Shown here: positions 1 to 7,481 of the stretch, piece by piece | Layout of the letters: each line of letters begins with the position of its first letter | Numbering within the stretch: the stretch's first letter is position 1 | Notes under the pieces: model-generated | Told to the model about the DNA's origin: nothing | What the model saw: only the letters and a program-made list of their open reading frames with translations | The model's database searches: none | Translations under genes and position numbers: made by a program | DNA from: Candidatus Borrarchaeum weybense | Lineage (GTDB): Archaea > Asgardarchaeota > Sifarchaeia > Borrarchaeales > Borrarchaeaceae | NCBI GenBank assembly: GCA_019057385.1 | Contig: JAHQJS010000008.1 | Location: forward strand, 62,001-126,000 | Length of the DNA: 64,000 nt | Direction of reading: 5' to 3'

Positions 1-247
1 GTTTTAATCCATGAATAATTTTTTAATCATTTGATTTCCTTTTGATGAATGATTTCTTAAATTTCATTAAAGAATGAATTTGAAAAACTATACAATTCTA
101 ATTGATTTCATGACATTAAGAAGCTATGTACTGTAGTGTTAGTCCTGGTATTCACACAAAATTAATTCTAATTATGTTACTTACGATATTGGATCATACT
201 CATTCGTTAGAAGAGCTATGAAAAAAAATCCCTCGTCTAAAAGAAAC

Positions 248-257
248 TTTTATAAAT
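248..257 (+). promoter_or_regulatory. Putative TATA box of the ribosomal protein operon
   Basis: The sequence TTTATAAATA is a good archaeal TATA element, preceded by a purine-rich stretch that could act as BRE. With the usual spacing of about 25 bases, transcription would begin near 280. That gives a leader of about 160 nucleotides containing the whole 33-bp repeat array before the L22 start codon. This rests on sequence only. Confidence 0.45.
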
Positions 258-286
258 ATTTCAAAAAATAGGAAGAGGTACTAATA

Positions 287-395
287 GAAGGATTATTCAG
301 ATTACGCAAAAATCATAAAGAAGGATTATTCAGATTACGCAAAAATCATAAAGAAGGATTATTCAGATTACGCAAAAATCATAAAGAAGGATTAT
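287..395 (+). repeat. Three tandem 33-bp direct repeats plus partial fourth
   Basis: Units at 287-319, 320-352 and 353-385 are identical 33-mers beginning GAAGGATTATTCAG; a fourth begins at 386 and diverges after 10 bases. There are no spacers, so this is a tandem duplication and not a CRISPR array. It lies between the putative TATA box and the L22 start and would be transcribed as 5' leader. The period is a multiple of three and is in frame with L22, but no start codon precedes it. Confidence 0.9.
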
Positions 396-440
396 ACTGA
401 TACGTTCTTCTTCCTTAATACTTGTTGGAAGGAAAGAATT

Positions 441-902
441 ATGCCAAATTACAAATATTCAATTTATGGTCTGGATCCAGATAGAACTGCTAAAGCAAGC
501 GGCAGAGACTTAAGAATTTCACCGAAGCATGCAAGAGAGATTTGCGATGCTTTAAAAGATATGGATCTCGACAAGGCGAAGGAATTCCTCGAAGATGTAA
601 TTGATATGAAGAAAATGGTGCCATTGAAGCGTCATAAAAGAAAAAAGCCGCATCATAAAGGCCTAAATAAGTGGTATGCGGGTGCGTATCCTGTAAAAGC
701 AGCCGATGCTATTTTGACTATCCTTGATAATGCAGAAGCAAATGCGGAGTATAAAGGGCTTGATATTGACAGATGTAGGCTTATTCATATTGTGGCGCAT
801 CGAGCAATGAAGATTAAGAACTATATTTCTCGCGCCTTTGGAAAATCGTCACCATATTTTAATACGTTAACACATATTGAGGTTATAGTTGAAGAACAGT
901 AA
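441..902 (+). CDS. rpl22: 50S ribosomal protein L22 (uL22)
   Basis: At 153 residues this is a typical archaeal/eukaryotic L22 (L17e type). It carries the early SPKHAREICDAL helix, the basic RHKRKKPHHKG loop and the C-terminal RCRLIHIVAHRAMKIKNY segment that becomes the extended hairpin lining the peptide exit tunnel. The ATG at 441 follows a GGAAGGA ribosome binding site. It is the first gene of the visible ribosomal operon, and S19, normally directly upstream, is absent. The next gene is S3. The protein binds 23S rRNA domains in the large subunit. Confidence 0.96.
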   Translation: MPNYKYSIYGLDPDRTAKASGRDLRISPKHAREICDALKDMDLDKAKEFLEDVIDMKKMVPLKRHKRKKPHHKGLNKWYAGAYPVKAADAILTILDNAEANAEYKGLDIDRCRLIHIVAHRAMKIKNYISRAFGKSSPYFNTLTHIEVIVEEQ

Positions 903-953
903 ATGTGAGTTTAGACTGTAAAAAATCCTAATGATAAACCTGGGGGGAAAAAA

Positions 954-1652
954 ATCCCAACGAAGAATCATTTCATCGAAAAAGGCATATTACAAAATGA
1001 TATTGACGAATATTTCAGATCCAAACTCGCACGTGCGGGTTATAGTAACTTGGAGATATTCAAAACACCACTTGGTACTCGTGTTATTATTAATGCTGAA
1101 CGTCCTGGTATGATAATTGGTCGCCGAGGTCGAAGCGTTAAAGAACTTACGATTGACCTTGAACAGCGGTTTAACCTCGAAAACCCTCAGATTGAAGTAA
1201 ATCAAATTGACGTACCTGAGTTAGATGCAAAAGTTATGGTCCAGAGAATTGCTAGCGGGTTAGCTAGAGGTATACATTTTAGACGTGCAGGATATAGCGT
1301 CTTAAGACTAGTAATGAAAGCAGGAGCCAGAGGCGTAGAAATTACCATCAAGGGAAAGATTACAAGCCAACGTGCTCGAACAGAAAAATTTCGAGAAGGT
1401 TTTGTTGCAAAATGCGGCGAGCCTGCCTTACTATATGTAGATCAAGCAACAACCCATGTGCCACGAAAAAGCGGTGTCCTTGGTGTCACCGTAAAGATTA
1501 TGCTCCCTCAGGGAGTACTTCCTGACGAAGTAGAATTTATTCCTGGAACCAAACCTGATGAAAAAGAAATCGTTGAAAGCCCGATTGATGAACTGATCGA
1601 AGAAGAACCAGAGAATAAAGAATCTGACAGTGATGAAGAGGTGTCCGATTAA
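954..1652 (+). CDS. rps3: 30S ribosomal protein S3 (uS3), non-standard start
   Basis: The KH domain is clear (RPGMIIGRRGRSVKEL), followed by the C-terminal S3 domain and an acidic tail. The conserved N-terminal helix (HFIEKG...DEYFRSKLARAGYSN) is read in frame from at least 969, but no ATG, GTG or TTG precedes it in frame after the stop at 912; the first standard codon is the TTG at 1050, which would delete that helix. Two readings are possible: initiation at ATC 954 after a GGGGGG stretch at 942-947, or initiation at ATG 931 followed by a -1 shift on the A7 run at 948-954. A one-base assembly error in the G6A7 run would also explain it. The S3 product lies at the mRNA entry site of the small subunit. 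Confidence 0.85.
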   Translation: MPTKNHFIEKGILQNDIDEYFRSKLARAGYSNLEIFKTPLGTRVIINAERPGMIIGRRGRSVKELTIDLEQRFNLENPQIEVNQIDVPELDAKVMVQRIASGLARGIHFRRAGYSVLRLVMKAGARGVEITIKGKITSQRARTEKFREGFVAKCGEPALLYVDQATTHVPRKSGVLGVTVKIMLPQGVLPDEVEFIPGTKPDEKEIVESPIDELIEEEPENKESDSDEEVSD

Positions 1653-1861
1653 TGGCGATATTACGTTCTAAAGAAATTAGAACAATGGAACCTTCTGCTA
1701 GACTAAAAAAATTGATGGAACTCAGAGCAGAATATATGGAAAATAAGGCAAAGATAGCAACTGGAGGGGCCTTAGAGAGCCCTGGACGAGTAAAAGCATT
1801 AAGAAGAACTATTGCCCGACTAGTTACCATCATTCGTGAAGAAGAAGCGAAATCAAAATGA
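1652..1861 (+). CDS. rpl29: 50S ribosomal protein L29 (uL29)
   Basis: A 69-residue, two-helix L29 protein: MAILRSKEIRTM, then LMELRAEYMENK and the closing helix RVKALRRTIARLVTIIREEE. The start ATG overlaps the last base of the S3 stop codon, so the two genes are translationally coupled. L29 sits next to L23 at the polypeptide exit of the large subunit, near where SRP docks. Position between S3 and the RNase P subunit is the standard archaeal order. Confidence 0.95.
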   Translation: MAILRSKEIRTMEPSARLKKLMELRAEYMENKAKIATGGALESPGRVKALRRTIARLVTIIREEEAKSK

Positions 1862-2136
1862 CATTAAACCGTAATGCAAAGATCCTGTTAAGTCGTGAAT
1901 TCATTGGTTTGAGAATAAAGGTTATGAAATCCACTCATAGTGAGCTATGTGGTATATTCGGTACGATTATTGATGAAACTAAGAATACGTTAGTAATTTA
2001 CCATAAAGGAAAACCCAAAATCGTTCCAAAAAAGTATTCTACATTTCATTGCATTTTACCTGATGAGAAAATCATTGAAATCGAGGGAAAACTGTTAGTT
2101 GGACGTCCTGAAGATCGTATAAAGAAAAAACGGTGA
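1858..2136 (+). CDS. rnp1: Ribonuclease P protein component 1 (Rpp29/Pop4)
   Basis: A 92-residue Rpp29 homologue with a small Sm-like beta barrel: EFIGLRIKVMKSTHSELCGIFGTIIDET, KKYSTFHCILPD and the basic end GRPEDRIKKKR. The family binds the specificity domain of RNase P RNA (with Rpp21) and helps mature the 5' ends of tRNAs. The gene overlaps L29 by four bases (ATGA) and is followed by S17, the usual archaeal context between L29 and S17. Confidence 0.94.
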   Translation: MTLNRNAKILLSREFIGLRIKVMKSTHSELCGIFGTIIDETKNTLVIYHKGKPKIVPKKYSTFHCILPDEKIIEIEGKLLVGRPEDRIKKKR

Positions 2137-2142
2137 GATTGA

Positions 2143-2469
2143 ATGATAAGAAATATTGGGCTAGATGTGGATCCCCCAAAAAGTATATGTGAGGATCATC
2201 ATTGTCCTTTTCATGGGATCAACCCAGTGCGTATTCGAGGAAGGATATTTTCTGGGGTTATTGAAAATGATAAAATGGATAACACTGTCATTGTTCGACA
2301 AGATTATCTGAAATATAGTCGAAAGTTCAACCGATATGAGCGTGCAACTTCGCATATTCCCGCACATAATCCACCTTGTATAGATGCAAAAAAGGGTGAC
2401 AGAGTAAGAATAGCAGAATGCCGACCCATCAGTAAAACAGTATCTTTTGTCGTTGTTGAAAAACTATAG
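2143..2469 (+). CDS. rps17: 30S ribosomal protein S17 (uS17)
   Basis: A 108-residue archaeal S17. It opens with MIRNIGLDVDPP, has the extension CEDHHCPFHG typical of archaeal and eukaryotic (S11e) members, and the OB-fold core RGRIFSGVIENDKMDNTVIV, ending in RIAECRPISKTVSFVVVEKL. It binds 16S rRNA as a primary assembly protein. The start follows the Rpp29 stop by six bases after a GGTGAG ribosome binding site. Confidence 0.95.
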   Translation: MIRNIGLDVDPPKSICEDHHCPFHGINPVRIRGRIFSGVIENDKMDNTVIVRQDYLKYSRKFNRYERATSHIPAHNPPCIDAKKGDRVRIAECRPISKTVSFVVVEKL

Positions 2470-2488
2470 AAATTGGAGGAATAACTCA

Positions 2489-2911
2489 ATGTCAAAAAGA
2501 GGACGTGCATCTGGTAGTGCCTATAAAGTAGGTGTTACTAAAGGTTTACCTTTAGGTGCTGTCTTAAAATGCGCAGATAATTCTGGCGCAAAAGTTCTGA
2601 AAATTATTGCAGTTCTAAGATATGGAGGAAGGCTACGTCGTCTTGCATCAGCCGCTGTTGGGGATATGGTGGTTGTTTCAGTAAAGAAAGGAACGCCACA
2701 GATGCGCAGACAGGTTATTAACGCTGTTATAGTACGACAAAAAAAGCCTTATAGACGATTTGATGGCACTTGGATTTACTTTGAAGAAAATGCTGCTGTT
2801 ATTACTACACCTACAGGCGAACCCCGTGGAAGCGATATAAGAGGCCCTGTTGCGAAAGAGGCTGCTGAACGGTGGCCAAGAATCGCTAGCACTGCGAGGA
2901 TGATTATTTAG
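2489..2911 (+). CDS. rpl14: 50S ribosomal protein L14 (uL14)
   Basis: A typical L14 of 140 residues with the barrel motif GAVLKCADNSGAKVLKIIAV, the basic GGRLRRLASAAVGD strand and the terminal GPVAKEAAERWPRIASTARMII. The start is ATG 2489, preceded by GGAGGA at 2475-2480; an upstream in-frame start at 2447 lies inside S17 and has no ribosome binding site. L14 forms part of the intersubunit bridge and the factor-binding region. Confidence 0.95.
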   Translation: MSKRGRASGSAYKVGVTKGLPLGAVLKCADNSGAKVLKIIAVLRYGGRLRRLASAAVGDMVVVSVKKGTPQMRRQVINAVIVRQKKPYRRFDGTWIYFEENAAVITTPTGEPRGSDIRGPVAKEAAERWPRIASTARMII

Positions 2912-2923
2912 GAGGATTTCTTA

Positions 2924-3313
2924 ATGCGAGTAAAATCAAAACAACCAAGAAAGCAACGTAAAGCGTTATTTAAAGCACATCTTCACCAAAGACAAAAACT
3001 TGTTTCCGTTCATTTATCACCTGAATTACGAGAAGAACTGGGTTTACGCTCACTTACTGTAAGAAAAGGCGATTTAGTCGTCATTAAGCGTGGAGGACTA
3101 CGTGATGTCGAAGGAAAAGTCACTGATGTCAATTTGAAGAAAATTCAGGTTTTCGTTGATGGTGCAACAAGAGACAAAGCGGATGGTACTACAATCAATA
3201 TACCTTTTCATCCCTCAAATTTGATGATTATTAAATTAAATTTAAAAGACAAGCGACGAAAAGCAATTCTCGAAAGAAAGGCAATTGGAAAGGAAGAACT
3301 GTTTGAAGAATAG
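2924..3313 (+). CDS. rpl24: 50S ribosomal protein L24 (uL24)
   Basis: A 129-residue archaeal L24 (L26e type): N-terminal SKQPRKQRKALFKAHLHQRQ, then the KOW motif VRKGDLVVIKRGGLRDVEGKV and the strand NLKKIQVFVDGATRDKADG. It initiates large-subunit assembly on 23S rRNA domain I. A GGAGG site precedes the ATG and only a dozen bases separate it from L14. Confidence 0.95.
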   Translation: MRVKSKQPRKQRKALFKAHLHQRQKLVSVHLSPELREELGLRSLTVRKGDLVVIKRGGLRDVEGKVTDVNLKKIQVFVDGATRDKADGTTINIPFHPSNLMIIKLNLKDKRRKAILERKAIGKEELFEE

Positions 3314-3327
3314 AGGTGAACATTAAA

Positions 3328-4074
3328 ATGGCGAGAATGGGAAGTAAAAAACACTTAAAGAGGCTAGCTTCGCCGCGTTTATGGCAGATCCACAGAAAAG
3401 AGGCAAAGTGGGCACCAAGAACAAGACCAGGCCCACATCCACTAAATAAATCAATACCACTTCAAATTATTATCCGTGATATGCTAGGTTATGCAAAGAC
3501 TTATCGAGAGACGAAAAAAATACTAGCAGAAGGCAATGTTCTCATTGATGGAGTAGTGCGTGCAGACGAACGTTTTCCTGTTGGACTAATGGATGTTATT
3601 GAGATTAGAAAGATAGACCAATTCTATAGAGTTCTTCCACACCCCTCAAAGGAACTTATCCTTCACGAAATAGGAGGAGAAGAAGTCACCTTTAAATTAT
3701 GTCAATTAATAAACAAGGTCACCGTTAAGAAAGGTAATATTCAATTGAATTTTCACGATGGAAGAAATATTCTGGTGAAAGTTCAAGATCCTACCAATCC
3801 TGTAGAAGATACGTATAAATCAAGAGACGTATTACAGCTCGTTCTCCCAAATCAAGAAACCATCAATCATTTTAAATTTGAAGAAGATGTCCTCGCGATT
3901 ATTATAGGTGGCAAGAACGCGGGATTAGTAGGACGTATTAATGAAATTGAAAAAAGAATTGGTCATCATGCAAGCGTCGTCACGCTTGAAAATGCTCAAG
4001 GGGAATTAATTAGAACTGCTCTTGAATATACTTTCCCTATCGGGACAGATGAACCAATAATTTCCTTGCCATAG
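3328..4074 (+). CDS. rps4e: 30S ribosomal protein S4e (eS4)
   Basis: About 248 residues. The N-terminal segment ARMGSKKHLKRLASPRLW is followed by the S4-like RNA-binding domain (RDMLGYAKTYRETKKILAEGNVLIDG), a central S4e domain and a C-terminal KOW region (IIIGGKNAGLVGRINEIEKR). The protein is restricted to archaea and eukaryotes and lies on the small-subunit body. The chosen ATG 3328 has a GAGGTG site upstream; an in-frame GTG at 3316 overlaps that site. Confidence 0.95.
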   Translation: MARMGSKKHLKRLASPRLWQIHRKEAKWAPRTRPGPHPLNKSIPLQIIIRDMLGYAKTYRETKKILAEGNVLIDGVVRADERFPVGLMDVIEIRKIDQFYRVLPHPSKELILHEIGGEEVTFKLCQLINKVTVKKGNIQLNFHDGRNILVKVQDPTNPVEDTYKSRDVLQLVLPNQETINHFKFEEDVLAIIIGGKNAGLVGRINEIEKRIGHHASVVTLENAQGELIRTALEYTFPIGTDEPIISLP

Positions 4075-4109
4075 TAAAACATAATCTAAAAATTCTAACG
4101 TGAACGCTT

Positions 4110-4718
4110 ATGTCAAGTATTTCAGATGAAGAAAAAGTGTCAAGTATTTCAGCTGAAGAAAAAGAGAGATTACTTAACGATTGGAAAGAATATCCTATGC
4201 GTAGCCCAAAAATTGCAAAAGTCGTTGTGAATATGGGTGTAGGAAGATCTGGAGAGTTATTGGAACGTGCTAGAAACGTTCTTGAAAGTTTGACAGATCA
4301 AATTCCAATAAATCTTATTGCAAAACAGACTATTCGTGATTTTGGAATTCGAAAAAATGAACCAATATCGTGTAAAGTGACCTTAAGAGGAGAAAAGGCA
4401 AGATCATTCTTAGAAAAAGCAATTGTTGCTGTTGATAATCAATTACTACTCAATTCCTTTGACAAATTTGGCAATTTCTCTTTTGGAATTAAAGAGCATA
4501 TTGATATTCCGGGAACACAGTATGATCCGGATTTAGGAATTTTTGGGATGGATGTATGCGTAGCTTTAGAGCGACCTGGGTATAGGATTGCTCGACGTCG
4601 TCGACAGCGTTATTCTGTTCCTATGAGGCATAGGCTTACAAAAGAAGAAGTGAGACTTTTCATGGAAGAAGAGTTTGGTGTTGAGATTGTTAAAGAACGT
4701 AGAATGAAATTCTTTTAA
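4110..4718 (+). CDS. rpl5: 50S ribosomal protein L5 (uL5)
   Basis: The L5 core starts at about residue 24 with DWKEYPMRSPKIAKVVVNMGVG and continues through LTDQIPINLIAKQTIRDFGIRKNEPI and the C-terminal RPGYRIARRRRQRYSVP. L5 binds 5S rRNA in the central protuberance. Its first 20 residues contain an internal duplication, SSISDEEKV then SSISAEEKE, encoded by a 27-bp direct repeat with one mismatch (4111-4137 and 4138-4164). That N-terminal extension looks recent and lineage-specific. Confidence 0.95.
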   Translation: MSSISDEEKVSSISAEEKERLLNDWKEYPMRSPKIAKVVVNMGVGRSGELLERARNVLESLTDQIPINLIAKQTIRDFGIRKNEPISCKVTLRGEKARSFLEKAIVAVDNQLLLNSFDKFGNFSFGIKEHIDIPGTQYDPDLGIFGMDVCVALERPGYRIARRRRQRYSVPMRHRLTKEEVRLFMEEEFGVEIVKERRMKFF

Positions 4719-4741
4719 TGTGAATATTAGAGGTGAAATGT

Positions 4742-4891
4742 TTGCCTGAACGTGCAAAATTTGGAAAGGGAAGCCGAAGATGTAGACGGTGTGGAACTCA
4801 TAGAGGTTTGATCAGATCTCATGGCATAAATATTTGTCGCCGTTGTTTCCGGGAAGTGGCTGATAAACTTGGTTTCAAGAAATTTGGGTAA
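4742..4891 (+). CDS. rps14: 30S ribosomal protein S14 (uS14), zinc type
   Basis: A short 49-residue protein translated from a TTG start, with the AKFGKGSRRCRRCGTHRGL beginning and a zinc ribbon made of two CxxC pairs (CRRC and CRRC, 19 residues apart). It ends in REVADKLGFKKFG. The TTG at 4742 is preceded by GAGGTG at 4730-4735 with six bases of spacing; the nearby ATG at 4738 is in another frame that stops at once. S14 organises the small-subunit head. The location between L5 and S8 is canonical. Confidence 0.93.
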   Translation: MPERAKFGKGSRRCRRCGTHRGLIRSHGINICRRCFREVADKLGFKKFG

Positions 4892-4902
4892 AGGAGATTA
4901 AA

Positions 4903-5295
4903 ATGACTCTTATGGATACTTTAGCAAATGCAATGTCTAATGTTTATAATCATGAACTTGTTGGTAAGAAAGAAGTAATAGTTAAACCAGCGTCTAGAGT
5001 AATTGCAGCCACCTTACGCGTACTTCAAAAAGCGGGTTACGTTGGTGAATTTGAGTTTATCGACGATGGACGCGCAGGGATATTTCGAGTGCAATTATTA
5101 GGACGAATTAATAAATGTGGTGTTGTAAAGCCACGTTATCCTGTTAAGTTTAGAGATTTTGAAAGATGGGAAAAACGATATCTTCCAGCTAGAGGCTTTG
5201 GCTTGCTCGTAGTGTCAACACCCGAAGGTGTTATGTCTCATACAGATGCAAAACATCAAAAAACCGGTGGACGGCTGTTAGCTTACGTATATTAG
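4903..5295 (+). CDS. rps8: 30S ribosomal protein S8 (uS8)
   Basis: A 130-residue archaeal S8 (S15a type): TLANAMSNVYNHELVGKKEV at the start, then the central AGYVGEFEFIDDGRAGIFRV and the C-terminal domain RGFGLLVVSTPEGVMSHTDA, the conserved 16S helix 21 contact. The ATG follows an AAGGAGAT site and lies 11 bases past S14. Confidence 0.95.
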   Translation: MTLMDTLANAMSNVYNHELVGKKEVIVKPASRVIAATLRVLQKAGYVGEFEFIDDGRAGIFRVQLLGRINKCGVVKPRYPVKFRDFERWEKRYLPARGFGLLVVSTPEGVMSHTDAKHQKTGGRLLAYVY

Positions 5296-5338
5296 ATCTT
5301 ACATGAAGGATTTTGACTTAAACTTTAGGTGAATTACG

Positions 5339-5881
5339 ATGGTGAAACAAGCTCTCGTTGAAGAAATGATTGAGATTCCAAGGGATGTAAGTGTGGATTT
5401 AAATGAATCTACTATAATAGTCAAAGGTCCAAAGGGAGAACTGAAAAGAGATTTTAGCCATGCTCACGTTTCAATTATAAAAGAAAATAATGTGATTAAG
5501 ACCCAAAACTACTTTCCTAGAAAAAAAGAAAGGGCACTTGTAGGTACTATTGCTTCCCATATACGAAATATGCTCAAAGGCGTGACAGATGGGTTTATTT
5601 ACAAAATGAAAATTGTGTACTCACATTTCCCGATTTCAGTAGAAGTTAGGGGTAAAGAAGTTCGTATCAAAAATTTTACCGGTGAACGTTCTCATAGAAG
5701 AGCCCGTATTATTGGACACACTTCTGTACTCATGGAAGGCAAAGATACATTGCTCATTGAGGGTATTAATATAGAAGAAGTTGCTCAAACCGCTGCAAAT
5801 ATACAACAATCGACTAAAATTAGAAAAAAGGACATTCGTGTGTTTATGGATGGCATTTACGTCTCAGAGAAAATTAAGTGA
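5339..5881 (+). CDS. rpl6: 50S ribosomal protein L6 (uL6)
   Basis: A 180-residue archaeal L6 (L9e type) with two repeated alpha/beta domains: EEMIEIPRDVSVDLNESTIIVKGPKGELKRDF in the first, VRGKEVRIKNFTGERSHRRA in the second. It sits near the sarcin-ricin loop and the L7/L12 stalk base. A GGTGA site precedes the ATG. L32e, L19e and L18 normally follow in archaea; instead the operon ends here and a TnpB transposon begins about 70 bases downstream. Confidence 0.95.
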   Translation: MVKQALVEEMIEIPRDVSVDLNESTIIVKGPKGELKRDFSHAHVSIIKENNVIKTQNYFPRKKERALVGTIASHIRNMLKGVTDGFIYKMKIVYSHFPISVEVRGKEVRIKNFTGERSHRRARIIGHTSVLMEGKDTLLIEGINIEEVAQTAANIQQSTKIRKKDIRVFMDGIYVSEKIK

Positions 5882-5949
5882 GATTGATTGACTTTTTCCA
5901 AAAACTCAAAGTCTTGTTTTGCTGATTTGTAAAGAATGAGATATCTTAT

Positions 5950-7412
5950 TTTATAAGTGAACTACCTCACGCTAAAGCAGTGAGGCTTCCTGTTTCTGCG
6001 ACCATACTTGCCTCAACGTAGGCTATCTGATTCAGATACTCCAACATTAAGGTAGAGGTATTAGTCTCCACAGGCGTGACTTCGGTAGGTCCCCTACCTA
6101 GTAACCTACGCCCTTCGTGTTCTAGCACACAACTGCTGTTATAATCACGGTCTATCACTAGACCACAGTGGTGACATGCATAGGTGCGTTCGGCTAAACT
6201 CATGGGGCGCTGATGACCGCAACGCGAACAAGTCTTTGTGGAGGGGAAGAAACGGTCAATTTCCACCGGTGTATGCACCTTTGTTTCAAGCATGCGAATT
6301 ATCCCACCCAGGCTGGTTGATAGCATTCTGTTACCCCATAGGCGTTGCCAGGCGCGTAAATTCTCAGTTTGATAACATACCATTTGGAAATTAATGGCAA
6401 GGAAATGAACCAGTTTATTACGAATGTCTCGTTTTATATTGGTAGTTTTGGCATATGCTTTGAGCAACTTATAGAGCGTTTTCCACCAATTCTTACTGCG
6501 ATACTGTTTACGACTTAATTGCTTACACAACTGCTTTATACGGCGTGTAACTGGCACCTTGTAGCGTATACGCACACCGTTCGACAGCGATAACTGATGC
6601 TTTACCCCAAAATCAATGCCAATTGATTGGGTTGGCATTACCATCGCCGGTCTGTGTTCTCGCGGCGTATAGGTAGTTATGGATACGTAATAATCGCCAT
6701 GCTGGTGCAGTAGGGTAGCATTGGCACATTCACAATTGGACGGTAGTTGTTCCAAGCCGTTGACACGCAGTTTTTGCGGTATCCTTTGAATGTGCAAGTA
6801 TTTCCTGTTGATAAGCTTGTAGGTATTGCCGTATTGCTTGAGCGGGATGGAATTCACATATGACTTAAACTTCAACCTCCCCACTTTACGACCCTTCGCT
6901 TTCGCACGCGCTAAGCTATGGATATTCTGTTGGGTGCGCGTGATGATGCTCTGACGCATGTGTGACGATAACTGCCCTAATTGGCGCATCTCAAACTGAT
7001 CTTTAACCTTCACTGACACGGCTGTGATTTTATCATCGATAGAGAACACGTTAGGGTGGCTAACACAATAATTATACCGCCATTTAGCTTCTAAGAATAA
7101 GCGCTTCAAGCGAATTAACGAATCTTTGTTTAAGTGCGAATGGTCTAGCTTCACGGTATACACCCGACACTTCATGTGTTTACGCCGCTCCTTAGTGTCC
7201 TTCAAGGTATTTTTGATCTGTTCGTTCTTTGTTAACATGGTATGAGTGCTCCGCACAACTTACAATAACTCGTTAATAATGTACAACATAATTGCTCACT
7301 CTGTGTACTCCATCCCTGTTTATAAACTCAGCAAAAAGTAGCACAAAGTTAAAAAATGTAAAATCCTGACACCATTCATCCCCAGGCTCAAGCAATGGGG
7401 CTTTCTTGTGTT
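5950..7412 (-). mobile_element. IS200/IS605-type (IS1341-like) TnpB element
   Basis: The element holds one gene, tnpB, and no tnpA. A hairpin lies beyond each side of the gene: CCTCAC/GTGAGG at 5965-5970 and 5980-5985, overlapping the tnpB stop as is usual for right ends, and CCCCA/TGGGG at 7380-7384 and 7396-7400. The heptamer ATCTTAT occurs just outside both hairpins (5943-5949 and 7413-7419). Without tnpA it must be mobilised in trans. It separates L6 from the convergent S19 gene. Exact ends are inferred. Confidence 0.7.
5967..7256 (-). CDS. tnpB: TnpB RNA-guided nuclease (OrfB of IS605 family)
   Basis: A complete TnpB. The RuvC residues are all present: Asp in SIGIDFGVKHQL, Glu in YQTENLRAWQ and Asp in VIDRDYNSS. 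The zinc finger is CSRCGHQRP...CHHC. The family cuts DNA guided by an omega RNA that overlaps the 3' end of the gene and reads into the flank, and helps keep the transposon at its donor site. The C-terminal tail (RGPTEVTPVET) is the part expected to double as omega RNA. GTG 7256 is the longest start; ATG at 7238 and at 7175 (MKCRVYTVKL) are alternatives, the last fitting the usual family N-terminus. Confidence 0.92.
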   Translation of the reverse strand: MRSTHTMLTKNEQIKNTLKDTKERRKHMKCRVYTVKLDHSHLNKDSLIRLKRLFLEAKWRYNYCVSHPNVFSIDDKITAVSVKVKDQFEMRQLGQLSSHMRQSIITRTQQNIHSLARAKAKGRKVGRLKFKSYVNSIPLKQYGNTYKLINRKYLHIQRIPQKLRVNGLEQLPSNCECANATLLHQHGDYYVSITTYTPREHRPAMVMPTQSIGIDFGVKHQLSLSNGVRIRYKVPVTRRIKQLCKQLSRKQYRSKNWWKTLYKLLKAYAKTTNIKRDIRNKLVHFLAINFQMVCYQTENLRAWQRLWGNRMLSTSLGGIIRMLETKVHTPVEIDRFFPSTKTCSRCGHQRPMSLAERTYACHHCGLVIDRDYNSSCVLEHEGRRLLGRGPTEVTPVETNTSTLMLEYLNQIAYVEASMVAETGSLTALA

Positions 7413-7481
7413 ATCTTATGTAAGCTTGCTGTTTGAGACAATCTCAAATTCACATTTTAAAAGATAAATTATCTTGCTTAT

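Larger units (their letters stand above)
1..440. other. Intergenic leader region upstream of L22
   Basis: AT-rich DNA without a recognisable gene. In archaeal S10-type clusters this position is normally occupied by S19, which here lies elsewhere on the opposite strand (7482-7889). The visible content is a TATA-like box near 248 and a tandem 33-bp repeat from 287. The L22 reading frame is open upstream as far as 288, where a TAG stop at 285-287 closes it, but no ATG, GTG or TTG occurs in that stretch, so no N-terminal extension of L22 is called. Confidence 0.6.

Noticed and set aside
287..395. CRISPR-like array of identical repeats
   Set aside because: The 33-bp units abut with no spacers and there are no cas genes in the window; it is a tandem duplication.
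288..440. N-terminal extension of L22 through the repeat
   Set aside because: The frame is open from 288 but contains no ATG, GTG or TTG, and L22 is complete from ATG 441 with a good ribosome binding site.
7376..7412. Right end of a separate element carrying S19 as cargo
   Set aside because: The hairpin resembles a right end, but ATCTTAT outside both hairpins and the distance to tnpB fit better with it being the other end of the 5950-7412 element.
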